Below, piece after piece: positions 44,640-53,742 of a DNA stretch of 64,000 nt. Positions within the stretch are counted from its first letter, which is position 1, and every line of letters begins with the position of its first letter. Made by a program: the position numbers and the translations under genes. Under the pieces are notes generated by a model, which was given only the letters and a program-made list of their open reading frames with translations, had not been told where the DNA came from and ran no database searches. The stretch comes from CAWJLE01 sp963843645 (GTDB taxonomy: Bacteria > Chloroflexota > Anaerolineae > DAOTYC01): positions 1,054,001-1,118,000 of the forward strand of contig CAWJLE010000001.1 in the NCBI GenBank assembly GCA_963843645.1, written 5' to 3'.

Positions 44640-45912
44640 TCACGAAGAACGAGCTGCGCGTCTCATCGAACATGCGGGCCGCCAGGCGAGGGTCGATCTC
44701 ATCGGGATGCAGGGCGGTCGTGATCACCGTCGGCAGCTTGGCATTGTAGCGGTGGTTGAAGAGCTGGTAAATCTTTTCCCGTGTCCAGGCCGTCGCACTT
44801 TCGGTGCCCAGGTCGTCCAGAACCAGCAGTTCAGCGGTCTTTACTTCCTCGAACCGGCGGTCGTAGCTGCACGAACTGGTCGGGCTGAACGTTGCCCTCA
44901 GGTGATCGAGCAGGTCCGGCACGACGACGAACAAGGCCTGCCGGCCTTGCAGGACCTGATAATTGGCAATGGCCGCGGCCAGGTGGGTCTTGCCCGTGCC
45001 CGGCAGCCCGGACAACACCAGCCAGGACTGGGGATTCTCGGCGTAACTCAGCGCCGTCTGGTAGGCCTGGCGCAAGTTCTCGCGCAAATCATCGCTCAGC
45101 TCCGCACGCAGCGAGTGGAAGGTGTCGAACGTCTGGTCCTGATGCAGACCCAGGGTGCTGAGCACCGACGCTGACGAGCATGCGTCACCGACGCCGCGAA
45201 AATCGGGCGCCACGATGGTCACCACCATGGACAGATCGGGGTCGACCATTCGCGACCGCAGCCGAATGTCGATCTCCTCCAGCTTGCAGTTGCTGGTAAT
45301 CACGGTCGGGAGCCGGGCATTGTAGCGGTGGTTCAGAATCTGGAAGAGCTTCTCCTGCGCCCAGGGAGTCGCGCTTTCGGTGCCAAGATCGTCCAGGATG
45401 AGGACAGGGGCCGTGCGCACCTTCTCGAACTGCTCGCTGTACGATTGGGCGCTGTTCGGAGCGAAGCTGGTGCGCAGGTAATCCAACAGGTCGGGCACGA
45501 CGACGAACAGCACCGGCTGGCCTTCCGCAAGCCGCGCGTTGGCCACCGCCGCAGCCAGGTGAGTCTTGCCGCAGCCGTATCCGCCCAACAAGATGAGCCA
45601 GCCCGCCGGATCGTGCGCGAAGGCCAACGCCTTCTCGAACGCCGCGCGCAGCTTGGCCTGGCCGGCGCCATCCAGCCCCACGCCCTCCGGCTGGAAATTG
45701 TCGAAGGTCATGCGGGAGAGCTGGCCGATGTTGCTCATGCGATACAGCTCGTCCTGATAGCGGCTCTGGAGGTCATCCCGCCGGCATCTGCAGGGGATCA
45801 GGCGCTCGAAATCCGGGATCCCCCGGCGGAACGTCCCGCACGACGTAGCCGGCCCCACCACACAGCGGGCAGGTCGAATCCGGCCGCGCTCAGTGCTTGA
45901 TGTAATCGGCAT
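44548..45912 (-). CDS. DnaC/DnaI-like helicase loader with two tandem AAA+ domains (frameshifted zinc region)
   Basis: Predicted loader of the replicative helicase. Domain one: GGYGCGKTHLAAA (Walker A), VLILDDLGTESATPWAQEKL (Walker B and following helix), PTVITSN (sensor 1), LRSRMVDP (arginine-finger region). Domain two repeats every element: GLPGTGKTHLAAA, LLVLDDLGTESATAWTREKI, PTVITTA, LAARMFDE. Upstream, one frame encodes the zinc knuckle CPLCGGAGYVVRDVPPGD and the next PDFERLIPCRCR; two single-base changes near 45885 and 45815 link them to ATG 45912. DnaC/DnaI proteins normally have one AAA+ module (about 250-310 residues), so this tandem form is unusual. It overlaps the DnaD-like gene and follows dnaB. 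Confidence 0.85.
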   Translation of the reverse strand: MPITSSTERGRIRPARCVVGPATSCGTFRRGIPDFERLIPCRCRRDDLQSRYQDELYRMSNIGQLSRMTFDNFQPEGVGLDGAGQAKLRAAFEKALAFAHDPAGWLILLGGYGCGKTHLAAAVANARLAEGQPVLFVVVPDLLDYLRTSFAPNSAQSYSEQFEKVRTAPVLILDDLGTESATPWAQEKLFQILNHRYNARLPTVITSNCKLEEIDIRLRSRMVDPDLSMVVTIVAPDFRGVGDACSSASVLSTLGLHQDQTFDTFHSLRAELSDDLRENLRQAYQTALSYAENPQSWLVLSGLPGTGKTHLAAAIANYQVLQGRQALFVVVPDLLDHLRATFSPTSSCSYDRRFEEVKTAELLVLDDLGTESATAWTREKIYQLFNHRYNAKLPTVITTALHPDEIDPRLAARMFDETRSSFFVIAASPYRASTPKGAATRSQGPARGRRRSSS

Positions 45913-46616
45913 ACTTGCCGGTGAGGTAGTGGCGCCCATCTTCCGCATGATCTCGCCCAGGTCTTTCATCGTCCTTGCCTTCGTCCCGCCATCGCTCCAG
46001 AATCGCCTCGATGTACCGCCACCGCCGGACGTTCCGTTCGACAGCGATCTTAAACGCCTCTTCCACCCATTCCATCGGGTAGAGCTTCTCCGCCTCTTCC
46101 AGCTCTTCCACAATCAACGGCTGCAACAGGCCGATATTCTGCTCGTACAGCTCGAAGATGTTGGGGCGCTCGGCCGGCGCGGATGGCCCTTCGGGCAGCG
46201 GCGCGCCACCCAGATCCAGCTCTCCGCTGCCAGCGCGCTCGAACAAAGCTCGCCCGCTCTCGGTGTTCAGAAAGAACCACTCCATGGGATCGGCCGAATC
46301 CGCCCCACCTGTACCCTCAACCTTCAGGCGCAACAGCACGCCGTGTTCGAGCGCCGCCGCCAGCCCGCGCGCCAGCGACTGTCTCGCCGCCCGCGGCTCA
46401 GCCCGGCCGACAGCGCCTCGTCCTGTCTCAGCTCGGCCAGGGAGATCGCGGCGATCTTGCGGTGCCGGGCCTGCACCCGCCAGAAGATGTGCAGGATCAC
46501 GCGCAGCTCGGCCAGGTCCGAGATGAGCGGCAGCAGCTCGGAGAAGAAGAGATCCGGGATGCTGGTCGCCCTCAGCCTGCCGGCCGGGAACCCACGAAAT
46601 CGACCGTCCATCATCA
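45890..46616 (-). CDS. DnaD/DnaB2-domain replication initiation protein (frameshifted)
   Basis: Primosome-type protein. From ATG 46614, which overlaps the dnaB TGA as TGATG, the first frame reads FPAGRLRATSIPDLFFSELL, LAELRVILHIFWRVQAR and ISLAELRQDEALSAGL, a winged-helix-like N-terminal domain. At about 46385 the frame shifts; the next frame carries ALEHGVLLRLKVEG, a variable linker and the DnaD C-terminal domain YEQNIGLLQPLIVEELEEAE with AFKIAVERNVRRWRYIEAIL. It ends KYADYIKH at 45890. In Bacillus, DnaD and DnaB proteins open the origin and help DnaI load the helicase; the gene order here (dnaB helicase, DnaD-like, DnaC-like) supports the same task (inference). Confidence 0.83.
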
Positions 46617-47954
46617 GAGTTCTTCCCGCTGGAACTGCACCGGGTGAAACTGCGCCAGCTCCTTCTTGAAGAACAGGTGGACCTTGCCGGTGGGCCCGTT
46701 GCGGTGCTTGGCGATGTGCAGCTCGGCGATATTCTGCATCTCGGTGTTCTCGTTGTACATGTCGTCGCGATACACGAAAAGCACGATGTCGGCATCCTGC
46801 TCGATGCTCCCGCTTTCGCGCAGGTCGGACAGCATGGGGTGCTTGTCCTGGCGGGACTCCACCGCGCGTGAGAGCTGGGAGAGCGCCAGGACCGGGATGT
46901 TCAGCTCGCGGGCCAGGGCCTTCAGGCCGCGGGAGATCTCGGAGACCTCCTGGACCCGGTTATCGGAGTGGGTGGCCGAGCCGCGCATGAGCTGCAGATA
47001 GTCGACGATGACGAAATCGACCCCGTGCTCGGACGCGAGCCGTCCGCACCTTCGTCCGCATCTCGAGGACGGGCACCGAAGGCGTATCGTCGATGAAGAC
47101 GGCCAGGTCCGACAGCAGGCCCGGTGGCCTGGACGAATTTAGGCCACTCATACTCCTCGATCTGGCCGAGCCGCAATCGCTGGGTATCGATACCCGTCTC
47201 TGCCGAGACCAGGCGCTGCACGAGCTGTTCGCACGACATTTCCAGGCTGAAGATGGCGATCTTTTGCCGGTATTTCTTCGCCGCCCCGAGGGCCATGGAC
47301 AGCGCCAGGCTGGTTTTGCCCACGCTAGGCCGGCCCGCCAGGATCACGAGGTCCGAGCGCTGGAACCCGCCCAGGATTTTGTCCAGGTCCGGCAGGCCGG
47401 ACGGCACGCCCAGGATGTCACCCTGATGCTGGCTGAGGTACTCGATTCGATCGAAGTAAGCGCTGAGCAGGTGGCGAATCGGAATCAGGTCGCGGCTGAT
47501 GCGCCGCTCCGAGATGCCGAACAGAATCTGCTCCGCCCGGTCGACGACGTCATCTACGTCATCGGCAGCCTCGTAGGCCAGGGTCGAAATCTTGCGCCGC
47601 CGCCTCAATCAGCCGGCGCAGAACCGCCGTCCGCTCGACGATGTGCGCGTAATACTCGGCGTGGATCGACGTGGGCACCGCATTGATCAGGTAGGTCAGG
47701 TACGAGGCCCCGCCCACGTCTTCCAGCTTGCCACGCCGGGTCAGGTCGTCAGATACAGTAATGAAATCACTGGGCTCGCCTCGCTCGTGCAGGTCCAGCA
47801 CCGCGTCAAAGATCATTGCGTGGGAATCACGATAGAAATCCTCCGCCTTGAGGATCGACCCCACGCGAGATATCGCCTCCGGGTCGATCAGCAAACTGCC
47901 CAGGACGGATTGTTCGGCTTCGATGTTTTGCGGAGGTAGTCTGTCTACAGCCAT
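46614..47954 (-). CDS. dnaB: replicative DNA helicase (several frameshifts)
   Basis: Hexameric 5'-3' helicase of the replication fork. Pieces in order: MAVDRLPPQNIEAEQSVLGS to RLIEAAAQ (47954 to about 47595); ISTLAYEAADDVDDVVDRAE, LGVPSGLPDLDKILGG, LAGRPSVGKTSLAL (Walker A) and IFSLEMSCEQLVQRL (to about 47130); DLAVFIDDTPSVPVLEMRTK in another frame (about 47110-47050); and EVSEISRGLKALARELNIPV, LALSQLSRAVE and LRESGSIEQDADIVLF to the stop at 46614. At least three, probably four, single-base changes are needed for about 446 residues. All conserved blocks survive, so sequence error is likelier than decay of an essential gene. No inteins or insertions are seen. Confidence 0.9.
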
Positions 47955-48068
47955 ACACGACCTGAAATCCTCTCAGGGAGCATTTCGGAAATCAGAGTGT
48001 CGAAAAGTGAGCGTCAATCGGTTGATCGCAGAAGGACGGATGGACTCTCGAGCCGGTACCAGGGAAAA

Positions 48069-48588
48069 CTAGGAATCGGTCTCGCCGTCATCATCCATGT
48101 CGTCGACGTCAAGGGTGTCCAGGAACTCACTGAAGACCGAAAGGCGGCCCGCATCCTCCTCCGACAGATCGGTCAGGTCGAGCCCCTCTTCGGGTGCGAC
48201 GGCCGCTTCGTTCATCACCTCTTCGGCGACGAAGATGGGCGCCGAAACCCGGACCGCCAGGGCAATCGCATCACTGGGCCGCGAGTCGATTTCCAGCGTC
48301 TCTTCCATCGTGCTTCATGACGATGGTGGCGTAAAAAGTCTCGTTCCGCAGATCGTTGACGACGATGTGCTGAACTTTGAGTCCGGCCGTTTCGATGACT
48401 GAGCGCAGAAGATCGTGAGTGAGCGGTCGAGACACCTGCACACCCTGCAGTTCGAGGGTGATGGCATCTGCTTCAAAGGGTCCAATCCAAATCGGCAGAA
48501 AACGCTCGTGCTCGATGTCCTTAAGGACCACCAACCGCGCTTGCGCCATCAGACTCATTCTCACACTTTCAATCTCAACTGGAATCAT
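48069..48588 (-). CDS. DUF151 bifunctional-nuclease family protein (frameshifted)
   Basis: Small protein of about 172 residues. From ATG 48588: MIPVEIESVRMSLMAQARLV, LPIWIGPFEADAITLELQG and SRPLTHDLLRSVIETAG, the DUF151 core. At about 48310 an extra base moves the frame; the second part reads LEIDSRPSDAIALAVRVSAP, a signature block of the family, and ends in an acidic tail (DVDDMDDDGETDS). Family members have been described as dual RNase/DNase proteins, but the cellular role is poorly defined. GGGAGG lies ten bases upstream. dnaB starts 114 bases downstream on the same strand; the interval shows no gene. Confidence 0.8.
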
Positions 48589-48743
48589 GGTGTTCGTTCC
48601 TCCCGCTCAGGCCTTTGGTCCGTCACCGGTCTGGGCATTCGCGTCCCCCGCAAGCCAAGCATCACCCGCGGTACCCATTCTTCGCATTATAATGGACAAA
48701 CGGGCAGATGCCAAACATTTCTTCCGCTCGACCTGCCCGTTCT

Positions 48744-48771
48744 TTGACTTTGCCTGCTAATTTGTTAGAAT
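48744..48771 (+). promoter_or_regulatory. promoter of the PstB-like gene
   Basis: TTGACT (48744-48749), 16-base spacer, TAGAAT (48766-48771), 35 bases before ATG 48806. The rest of the 217-base gap from 48589 shows no gene. Confidence 0.55.
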
Positions 48772-48805
48772 CTCTTTACCAAGTATGCATCTGGAGCCAT
48801 GATAA

Positions 48806-49561
48806 ATGCAAGACAAGATCCTCGTCCGAAACCTGAATTTCTTCTACGGTGAGTTTCGGGCGTTGAAGGATATCTCGATCGGCGTGAAGGAGAATCAAAT
48901 CACCGCGCTGATCGGACCGTCGGGTTGCGGCAAGTCCACGTTCTTGCGCGTTCTCAACCGCATGAACGATACGATCGCCAACGTGCGCGTCGAGGGCGAG
49001 GTCGTCCTGGACGGGCAGAACATCTACGGCAGTGACGTGGACGTGGCCAACCTTCGACGCCGGGTGGGGATGGTCTTTCAACGGCCCAACCCATTCCGGA
49101 AGTCCGTCTACGAAAACGTCGCGTATGGACCCCGCGTCCTGGGCATGGACCGCGATCACAACCTCGACGCCCTGGTGCAGCAGAGCCTGCAGGCGGTGCT
49201 CTTGTGGGATGAGTTGAAGGACAAGCTCCAGCGCTCGGCCCTGGAGCTGGACGACGGGCAGGCGCAGCGCTTGTGCATCGCCCGGGCACTCGCCACGCAA
49301 CCCGAAGTCATCCTCATGGACGAGCCCTGTTCAGCACTCGACCCGGTGGCGACGTTGGGAATCGAAGACCTGATCCAGACGCTACGGCAGAAGTATACCA
49401 TCGTCATCGTGACGCACAACATGCAGCAGGCCGCTCGCGCTTCCGATTGGACGGGCTTGTTCTGGCTGGGCGAACTGGTAGAGTATGGCGCCACGTCGCA
49501 GATATTCACGCGCCCAGCCATGCGGCAGACCGAGGACTACGTCACCGGCCGCTATGGATGA
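48806..49561 (+). CDS. PstB-like ABC ATPase with altered signature motif
   Basis: ATPase of 251 residues closely following the phosphate-transporter PstB pattern: NLNFFYGEFRALKDISI, Walker A GPSGCGKST (37-45), NRMNDTIANVRVEGEV, VGMVFQRPNPF (Q-loop), Walker B VILMDEPCSALDP, IVIVTHNMQQAARASD and the PstB-specific end QTEDYVTGRYG. The ABC signature, LSGGQ in working ATPases, is LDDGQ at 148-152 (in LELDDGQAQRLCIARA), losing the Ser and first Gly that contact ATP. No pstS, pstC or pstA is adjacent; an oligopeptide-binding protein follows. It may be a regulatory or impaired paralogue (inference). Confidence 0.85.
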   Translation: MQDKILVRNLNFFYGEFRALKDISIGVKENQITALIGPSGCGKSTFLRVLNRMNDTIANVRVEGEVVLDGQNIYGSDVDVANLRRRVGMVFQRPNPFRKSVYENVAYGPRVLGMDRDHNLDALVQQSLQAVLLWDELKDKLQRSALELDDGQAQRLCIARALATQPEVILMDEPCSALDPVATLGIEDLIQTLRQKYTIVIVTHNMQQAARASDWTGLFWLGELVEYGATSQIFTRPAMRQTEDYVTGRYG

Positions 49562-49637
49562 GATTATGGGCGCTGTATTTTGTCATATTTCTTGCCAATC
49601 TCACTTGCGATATCGGCGATTAGAGAGGAGATAGACG

Positions 49638-51215
49638 TTGCGGTCACGTTGGTGGGCCTCTCTGCTCTGCGCGCTGAGCATCCTCTGGATGGTGTCCGCG
49701 TGCGAGCCTGTCTCGCTGCCCATCGCCGGGTCCCCGCCGACCGCGGTTCCATCGCCCGAGGCGACGCCAGTGCCGACCCCCACCCGTATTTCGCCCACTC
49801 CGGCCGCGAATAACGTGGTGATCGCGATTCCGGACGATCCGGGCAGCCTCGACCCCCAATTCGCGCTGTCGCCCTCCAGTTTCGAGGTCACACGCAACCT
49901 CTACGATACGCTGCTGCGCGTGGACGAGAACGGAAATCTGCAGGCGGGGCTGGCCGAGCATTGGTCGCTGTCCGCCGACAAGCGGAGCTGGATATTCCGC
50001 CTCCGGCAAGACAGCCACTTCCAGAATGGCCGCCCGGTAGTGGGCGGCGACGTGGCCTTCAGCCTGGAGCGCCTGACCGACCCCGAAAGCGCCAGCCCGA
50101 GAGCGAACAACTACGCGAGCATCCAGACCATCGTGGTCGCCAACAAGTACACGGTAACCGTACGCACGAAAGAGCCGGACGACACCCTGCCGATGGCGCT
50201 GGCATCTGACTGGGCGGCCATCGTGCCCGAAGAAGCCGCCGGCAGGCTGAGCGAGCGGCCGCTGGGGAGCGGCCCGTTCGAGCTGACCGAGTGGGTCAAA
50301 GGCAACTATCTCACACTGCGACGCGTCGCTGAACCCACAGCAGGCACTCCGGGCCCGGACGAGATCGTCTTTCGGGTAATTCCGGACGATGCGGCTCGGG
50401 TCGCGGCCCTGAAGGCCGGCGAGGTGGACGTGGCCCTCCGCATCCCTTCGAGCCTGGCGACGGAGGTCAGGGACGCCGGTCTCACGCTGGCGCAAACGCC
50501 CACTAATGAGGTCAAGGTCGTATCGTTCAACGAGGCGCGGCCCCCATTCGACGACGTGCGCGTACGGCGCGCCTTGTGCGACGCCGTGGACCGACCGGCG
50601 CTGGTGCAGAGTGTGTGGCAGGGAATGGCCGTTCCCGTGGGCAGCGAGCTGAGTCCCGCCCTGCCTGCCTACGTCGACCTGACGGCCCAGTACGGGTACG
50701 ATCCGGATCGGGCCCGCGCGCTGCTGCAAGAGGCCGGCGTCACCACCGGTCTGTCGGTGACCCTCACCATCCCGCCCGACGACGAGTACCGGCGCGTCGC
50801 GGAGCAGATAACGAGCCAGTGGGCCGCAGTCGGCGTGCAGGTGATCGTGCAGCCCCTGGACTGGACCGTTTTCCTGAATCAGGTATACTTTGGGCGAGAT
50901 TTCAGTGCGGCCGTCATGACGCACGTCGGACGGCTCGACCCCGCGCTCGCATTGTCCCGATACGTCACGGGTAGCAAGGGTGACTACGTGGGCTACTCGA
51001 ACGCGGCGTTCGATCGGCTGGCGGAGCAGGCGCAGTCGGAGGCGCTCGAAAAACGTCCGGAAACGTTCGCCGCTCTGCAGCGCATGCTGGCGGACGATGC
51101 GGTCGCGCTCTATCTGGCCGCGCCGCTGACGACGACCGGCCTGCGAACAAACGTCAAGGGCTATCGGCTGCTGCCGGACGGCAGTTCCGATCTGAGTAAA
51201 ATACGCAAGGAATGA
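49638..51215 (+). CDS. ABC transporter substrate-binding lipoprotein, peptide/nickel family (SBP_bac_5)
   Basis: Extracellular solute-binding protein of 525 residues. TTG 49638 follows GAGAGGAG and starts a signal peptide ending in the lipobox MVSAC. A short T/P linker leads to the family 5 domain: VIAIPDDPGSLDPQFALSPS, NLYDTLLRVDENGNLQAGLA, EHWSLSADKRSWIFRLRQD, FQNGRPVVGGDVAFSLERL and the later DVRVRRALCDAVDRPALVQS. No permease genes of this transporter are adjacent, so it may serve a system encoded elsewhere. Its stop overlaps a possible start of the glcD-like gene. Ligand unknown (oligopeptide, nickel or sugar). Confidence 0.88.
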   Translation: MRSRWWASLLCALSILWMVSACEPVSLPIAGSPPTAVPSPEATPVPTPTRISPTPAANNVVIAIPDDPGSLDPQFALSPSSFEVTRNLYDTLLRVDENGNLQAGLAEHWSLSADKRSWIFRLRQDSHFQNGRPVVGGDVAFSLERLTDPESASPRANNYASIQTIVVANKYTVTVRTKEPDDTLPMALASDWAAIVPEEAAGRLSERPLGSGPFELTEWVKGNYLTLRRVAEPTAGTPGPDEIVFRVIPDDAARVAALKAGEVDVALRIPSSLATEVRDAGLTLAQTPTNEVKVVSFNEARPPFDDVRVRRALCDAVDRPALVQSVWQGMAVPVGSELSPALPAYVDLTAQYGYDPDRARALLQEAGVTTGLSVTLTIPPDDEYRRVAEQITSQWAAVGVQVIVQPLDWTVFLNQVYFGRDFSAAVMTHVGRLDPALALSRYVTGSKGDYVGYSNAAFDRLAEQAQSEALEKRPETFAALQRMLADDAVALYLAAPLTTTGLRTNVKGYRLLPDGSSDLSKIRKE

Positions 51216-51262
51216 CGCGATCCCGCGCCCATATTCAGGTTGAAAGACCAGGGAGGCATCCC

Positions 51263-52648
51263 GTGCTCGATTCTCAGGCTATCGCCGAATTAGAGGCCAT
51301 CGTCGGCCAGGAATTCGTCCTGTCGTCGCCAGAGGACATTCTGTTATACGGCTACGACGCGTCTCTCGACTCGCACGCTCCGCAGGTGATCGTCCTGCCG
51401 GGCAGCGCCGAGGAGATCGCAGCGGTGGTGCGGCTGGCGCGCCGCCACGGCGCAGCCTTCACCGCACGCGGCGCCGGCACCAACCTGAGCGGCGGCTCGA
51501 TTCCGATCGAGGGCGGCGTGGTCATCGTAACCACGCGGCTCAACCACATTCTCGAAATCGACGTTCCCAATCAGCGGATGGTCGTGGAGCCGGGGATCTT
51601 CAACCTCGGCGTACAAAACGCGCTCGCCCCCTACGGCTACCTGTACGCACCGGACCCCTCCAGTCAGAAGGTGTCCACCATGGGCGGCAACGTCGCCGAA
51701 AACTCCGGCGGTCCTCATTGCCTGAAGTACGGCGTGACTTCGAATCACGTCCTGGGGTTGCAGGTCGTCCTGCCGGACGGCGACATCGTGGAGCTGGGCG
51801 GCAAGGCGCTGGACGCCGCGGGCTACGACCTGGTGGGACTGCTGGTCGGCTCGGAGGGCACGCTGGGCATCGTGACCAAGATGACCCTGCGCATCATGCA
51901 CCAGCCAGAAGCGATCAAGACCCTGCTGGTGATCTTCGACGGGCTGGAGCCGGCCGGACAGGCGGTGTCGGACATGATCGCGGCGGGCATCATTCCGGCC
52001 ACCCTGGAGATGATGGACAACACGATGATCCGGGCGGTGGAAACCAACATGAAAGCCGGCTATCCGCTGGATGCAGAGGCGGTGCTGATCGTCGAACTGG
52101 ACGGGCTGAGAGACGACCAGGAGCGGATCGCCCTGGAGATCGAGGCGATCTGCCGGAAAGCCGGCGCGAACAGCGTGAAGGCTGCGCGCACGGCCGCTGA
52201 GCGCGATCAGCTCTGGGCGGGTCGGCGCGGCGCTTTCGGCTCCGTCGGCGTGCTGGCGCCGAACTACCTGGTGTGCGACGGCACGGTCCCACGCACGAAG
52301 CTGCCGATCGTGCTGCGGCGCATTGCCGAGATCGGCAAGCGTTACAATCTGCAGGTCGGCAACGTCTTCCACGCCGGCGACGGCAACCTGCACCCGCTGA
52401 TTCTGTTCGACGCCCGCCATCCGGGGGTTACCGAGCGCGTCAAGGCGGCGGGCCACGAGATTCTGGCGGCCTGCGCCGAGGTCGGCGGGACGATCACGGG
52501 CGAGCACGGCGTCGGCCTGGAGAAACTGGCCGACATGCCACTGGTCTTCACGCGAGCGGACATGCAGGTCATGGCGCAGATCAAGGAAGTGCTCGATCCC
52601 GATGGCCTGGCCAATCCGGGCAAGGTACTGCCGAACGGCGGCCGATGA
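51263..52648 (+). CDS. glcD: FAD-linked oxidase, glycolate oxidase GlcD type
   Basis: Flavoprotein of 461 residues oxidising a 2-hydroxy acid such as glycolate or D-lactate. GTG 51263 is chosen because GGGAGG lies seven bases upstream; an in-frame ATG at 51212 overlaps the previous stop. The FAD-binding domain shows VLPGSAEEIAAVVRLARRHG, GAGTNLSGGSIPIEGGVVI, SSQKVSTMGGNVAENSGG and LVGSEGTLGIVTKMTLRIM; the C-terminal domain has NVFHAGDGNLHPLILFD and GGTITGEHGVGLEK, where His residues bind substrate or metal. The Fe-S partner GlcF and GlcE are absent here. It ends 20 bases before the first parS site. Confidence 0.9.
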   Translation: MLDSQAIAELEAIVGQEFVLSSPEDILLYGYDASLDSHAPQVIVLPGSAEEIAAVVRLARRHGAAFTARGAGTNLSGGSIPIEGGVVIVTTRLNHILEIDVPNQRMVVEPGIFNLGVQNALAPYGYLYAPDPSSQKVSTMGGNVAENSGGPHCLKYGVTSNHVLGLQVVLPDGDIVELGGKALDAAGYDLVGLLVGSEGTLGIVTKMTLRIMHQPEAIKTLLVIFDGLEPAGQAVSDMIAAGIIPATLEMMDNTMIRAVETNMKAGYPLDAEAVLIVELDGLRDDQERIALEIEAICRKAGANSVKAARTAAERDQLWAGRRGAFGSVGVLAPNYLVCDGTVPRTKLPIVLRRIAEIGKRYNLQVGNVFHAGDGNLHPLILFDARHPGVTERVKAAGHEILAACAEVGGTITGEHGVGLEKLADMPLVFTRADMQVMAQIKEVLDPDGLANPGKVLPNGGR

Positions 52649-52668
52649 GCTTGAGGACGGCCGGCGAA

Positions 52669-52684
52669 TGTTTCACGTGAAACA
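52669..52684. promoter_or_regulatory. parS centromere site 1
   Basis: TGTTTCACGTGAAACA, an exact copy of the 16-base palindrome bound by chromosomal ParB proteins. It lies in the gap between glcD and a methyltransferase gene, about 9.5 kb from the DnaA-box cluster. Confidence 0.93.
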
Positions 52685-52707
52685 CCGGCCCCGCACCGAC
52701 CACAGAA

Positions 52708-52723
52708 TGTTTCACGTGAAACG
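52708..52723. promoter_or_regulatory. parS centromere site 2
   Basis: TGTTTCACGTGAAACG, differing from the consensus only in the last base. It is 39 bases centre to centre from site 1, in the same intergenic gap. Confidence 0.88.
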
Positions 52724-52756
52724 TTCACGGGAGTCCTGTTGAACCCTGGAGAAGAG

Positions 52757-53680
52757 ATGAATCCCACCGGCCCGAACGCCTCAACCGACTCACCCCCGGT
52801 CTGCGACTACGAGGGCAGCGCCTACGAGTCCGAGTTTTGGGTGGGCCAGGGCCGCGACTACGAAGACCGCGTCGAGCGCATCGCCCTGCGCCGGCTCTTG
52901 CCGCCCCGCGGCGACACCCTCATGGACATCGGCGCCGGCTTCGGCCGCCTGGTCGACCTCTACGAGGAGTACGAGCACGTCGTCCTCCTGGACTACTCGC
53001 GCTCCTTACTGCGGCAAGCGCGCGACCGGCTGGGTGACGGTGGAGGCCGTTACAAGTTCGTCGCCGCCAACGTCTACCACCTGCCCTTCGCGGGCGCCGT
53101 CGCAGACACCGTGGTTATGGTGCGGGTCATTCACCATCTGGCCGATGCACCCGCGGCCCTGGCGCAGGTCGCGAGCACGATTCGCCCCCAGGGCCGCCTG
53201 ATCCTGGAGTTCGCCAACAAGCGCAATTTCAAAGCCATCGCCCGCTATGCGTTGAGACGCCAGACCTGGAATCCGTTCGCGCCGCAGCCCATCGAGTTCG
53301 TCGCCCTCAATTACAATTTCCATCCGCGCTGGATCGCGCGCGAACTGGCCCGCGCGGGTCTCGAGATCGAAGCCCGCCGCTCCGTCTCGCACTTCCGCCT
53401 GGGCCTCCTCAAGCGGACCGTTCCGCTGCGCGCCCTGGTCGCGCTGGACAGCCTGGCGCAACCCACCGGCCGTTGGTGGCAGCTGAGCCCGAGTGGGTTT
53501 CTGAGGGCACGACCTGCTCCCGACACCCAGCCGATCGCTTCGCCGCGCGGCCTGCACTTCGCCTGCCCGGCCTGCGGCAACGCAGACCTCGCCGAACGCG
53601 CCGATCATCTGGCCTGCGGCCACTGCGGCCGCCGCTGGCGCACGACCGATGGAATCTACGACTTCAAGGAACCCTACTGA
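52757..53680 (+). CDS. SAM-dependent methyltransferase with C-terminal zinc ribbon
   Basis: Protein of 307 residues. ATG 52757 has GGAGAAG just upstream; an earlier TTG at 52739 is possible. Motif I is LMDIGAGFGRLVDLY, then VVLLDYSRSLLRQARDRLG, VYHLPFAGAVADTVVMVRV (motif II region) and IRPQGRLILEFANKRN. The C-terminal 50 residues contain CPACGNADLAE and CGHCGRRW, a two-CxxC zinc ribbon like Trm112-type or biotin-protein zinc ribbons. Substrate unknown. It directly follows the parS pair, so its upstream region may be covered by ParB. Confidence 0.85.
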   Translation: MNPTGPNASTDSPPVCDYEGSAYESEFWVGQGRDYEDRVERIALRRLLPPRGDTLMDIGAGFGRLVDLYEEYEHVVLLDYSRSLLRQARDRLGDGGGRYKFVAANVYHLPFAGAVADTVVMVRVIHHLADAPAALAQVASTIRPQGRLILEFANKRNFKAIARYALRRQTWNPFAPQPIEFVALNYNFHPRWIARELARAGLEIEARRSVSHFRLGLLKRTVPLRALVALDSLAQPTGRWWQLSPSGFLRARPAPDTQPIASPRGLHFACPACGNADLAERADHLACGHCGRRWRTTDGIYDFKEPY

Positions 53681-53742
53681 GGCATTCCGCAACGATCGGA
53701 CGCAACACCGTCTTCATTGCTCCTTTGTCGACGAGCGCCGTT

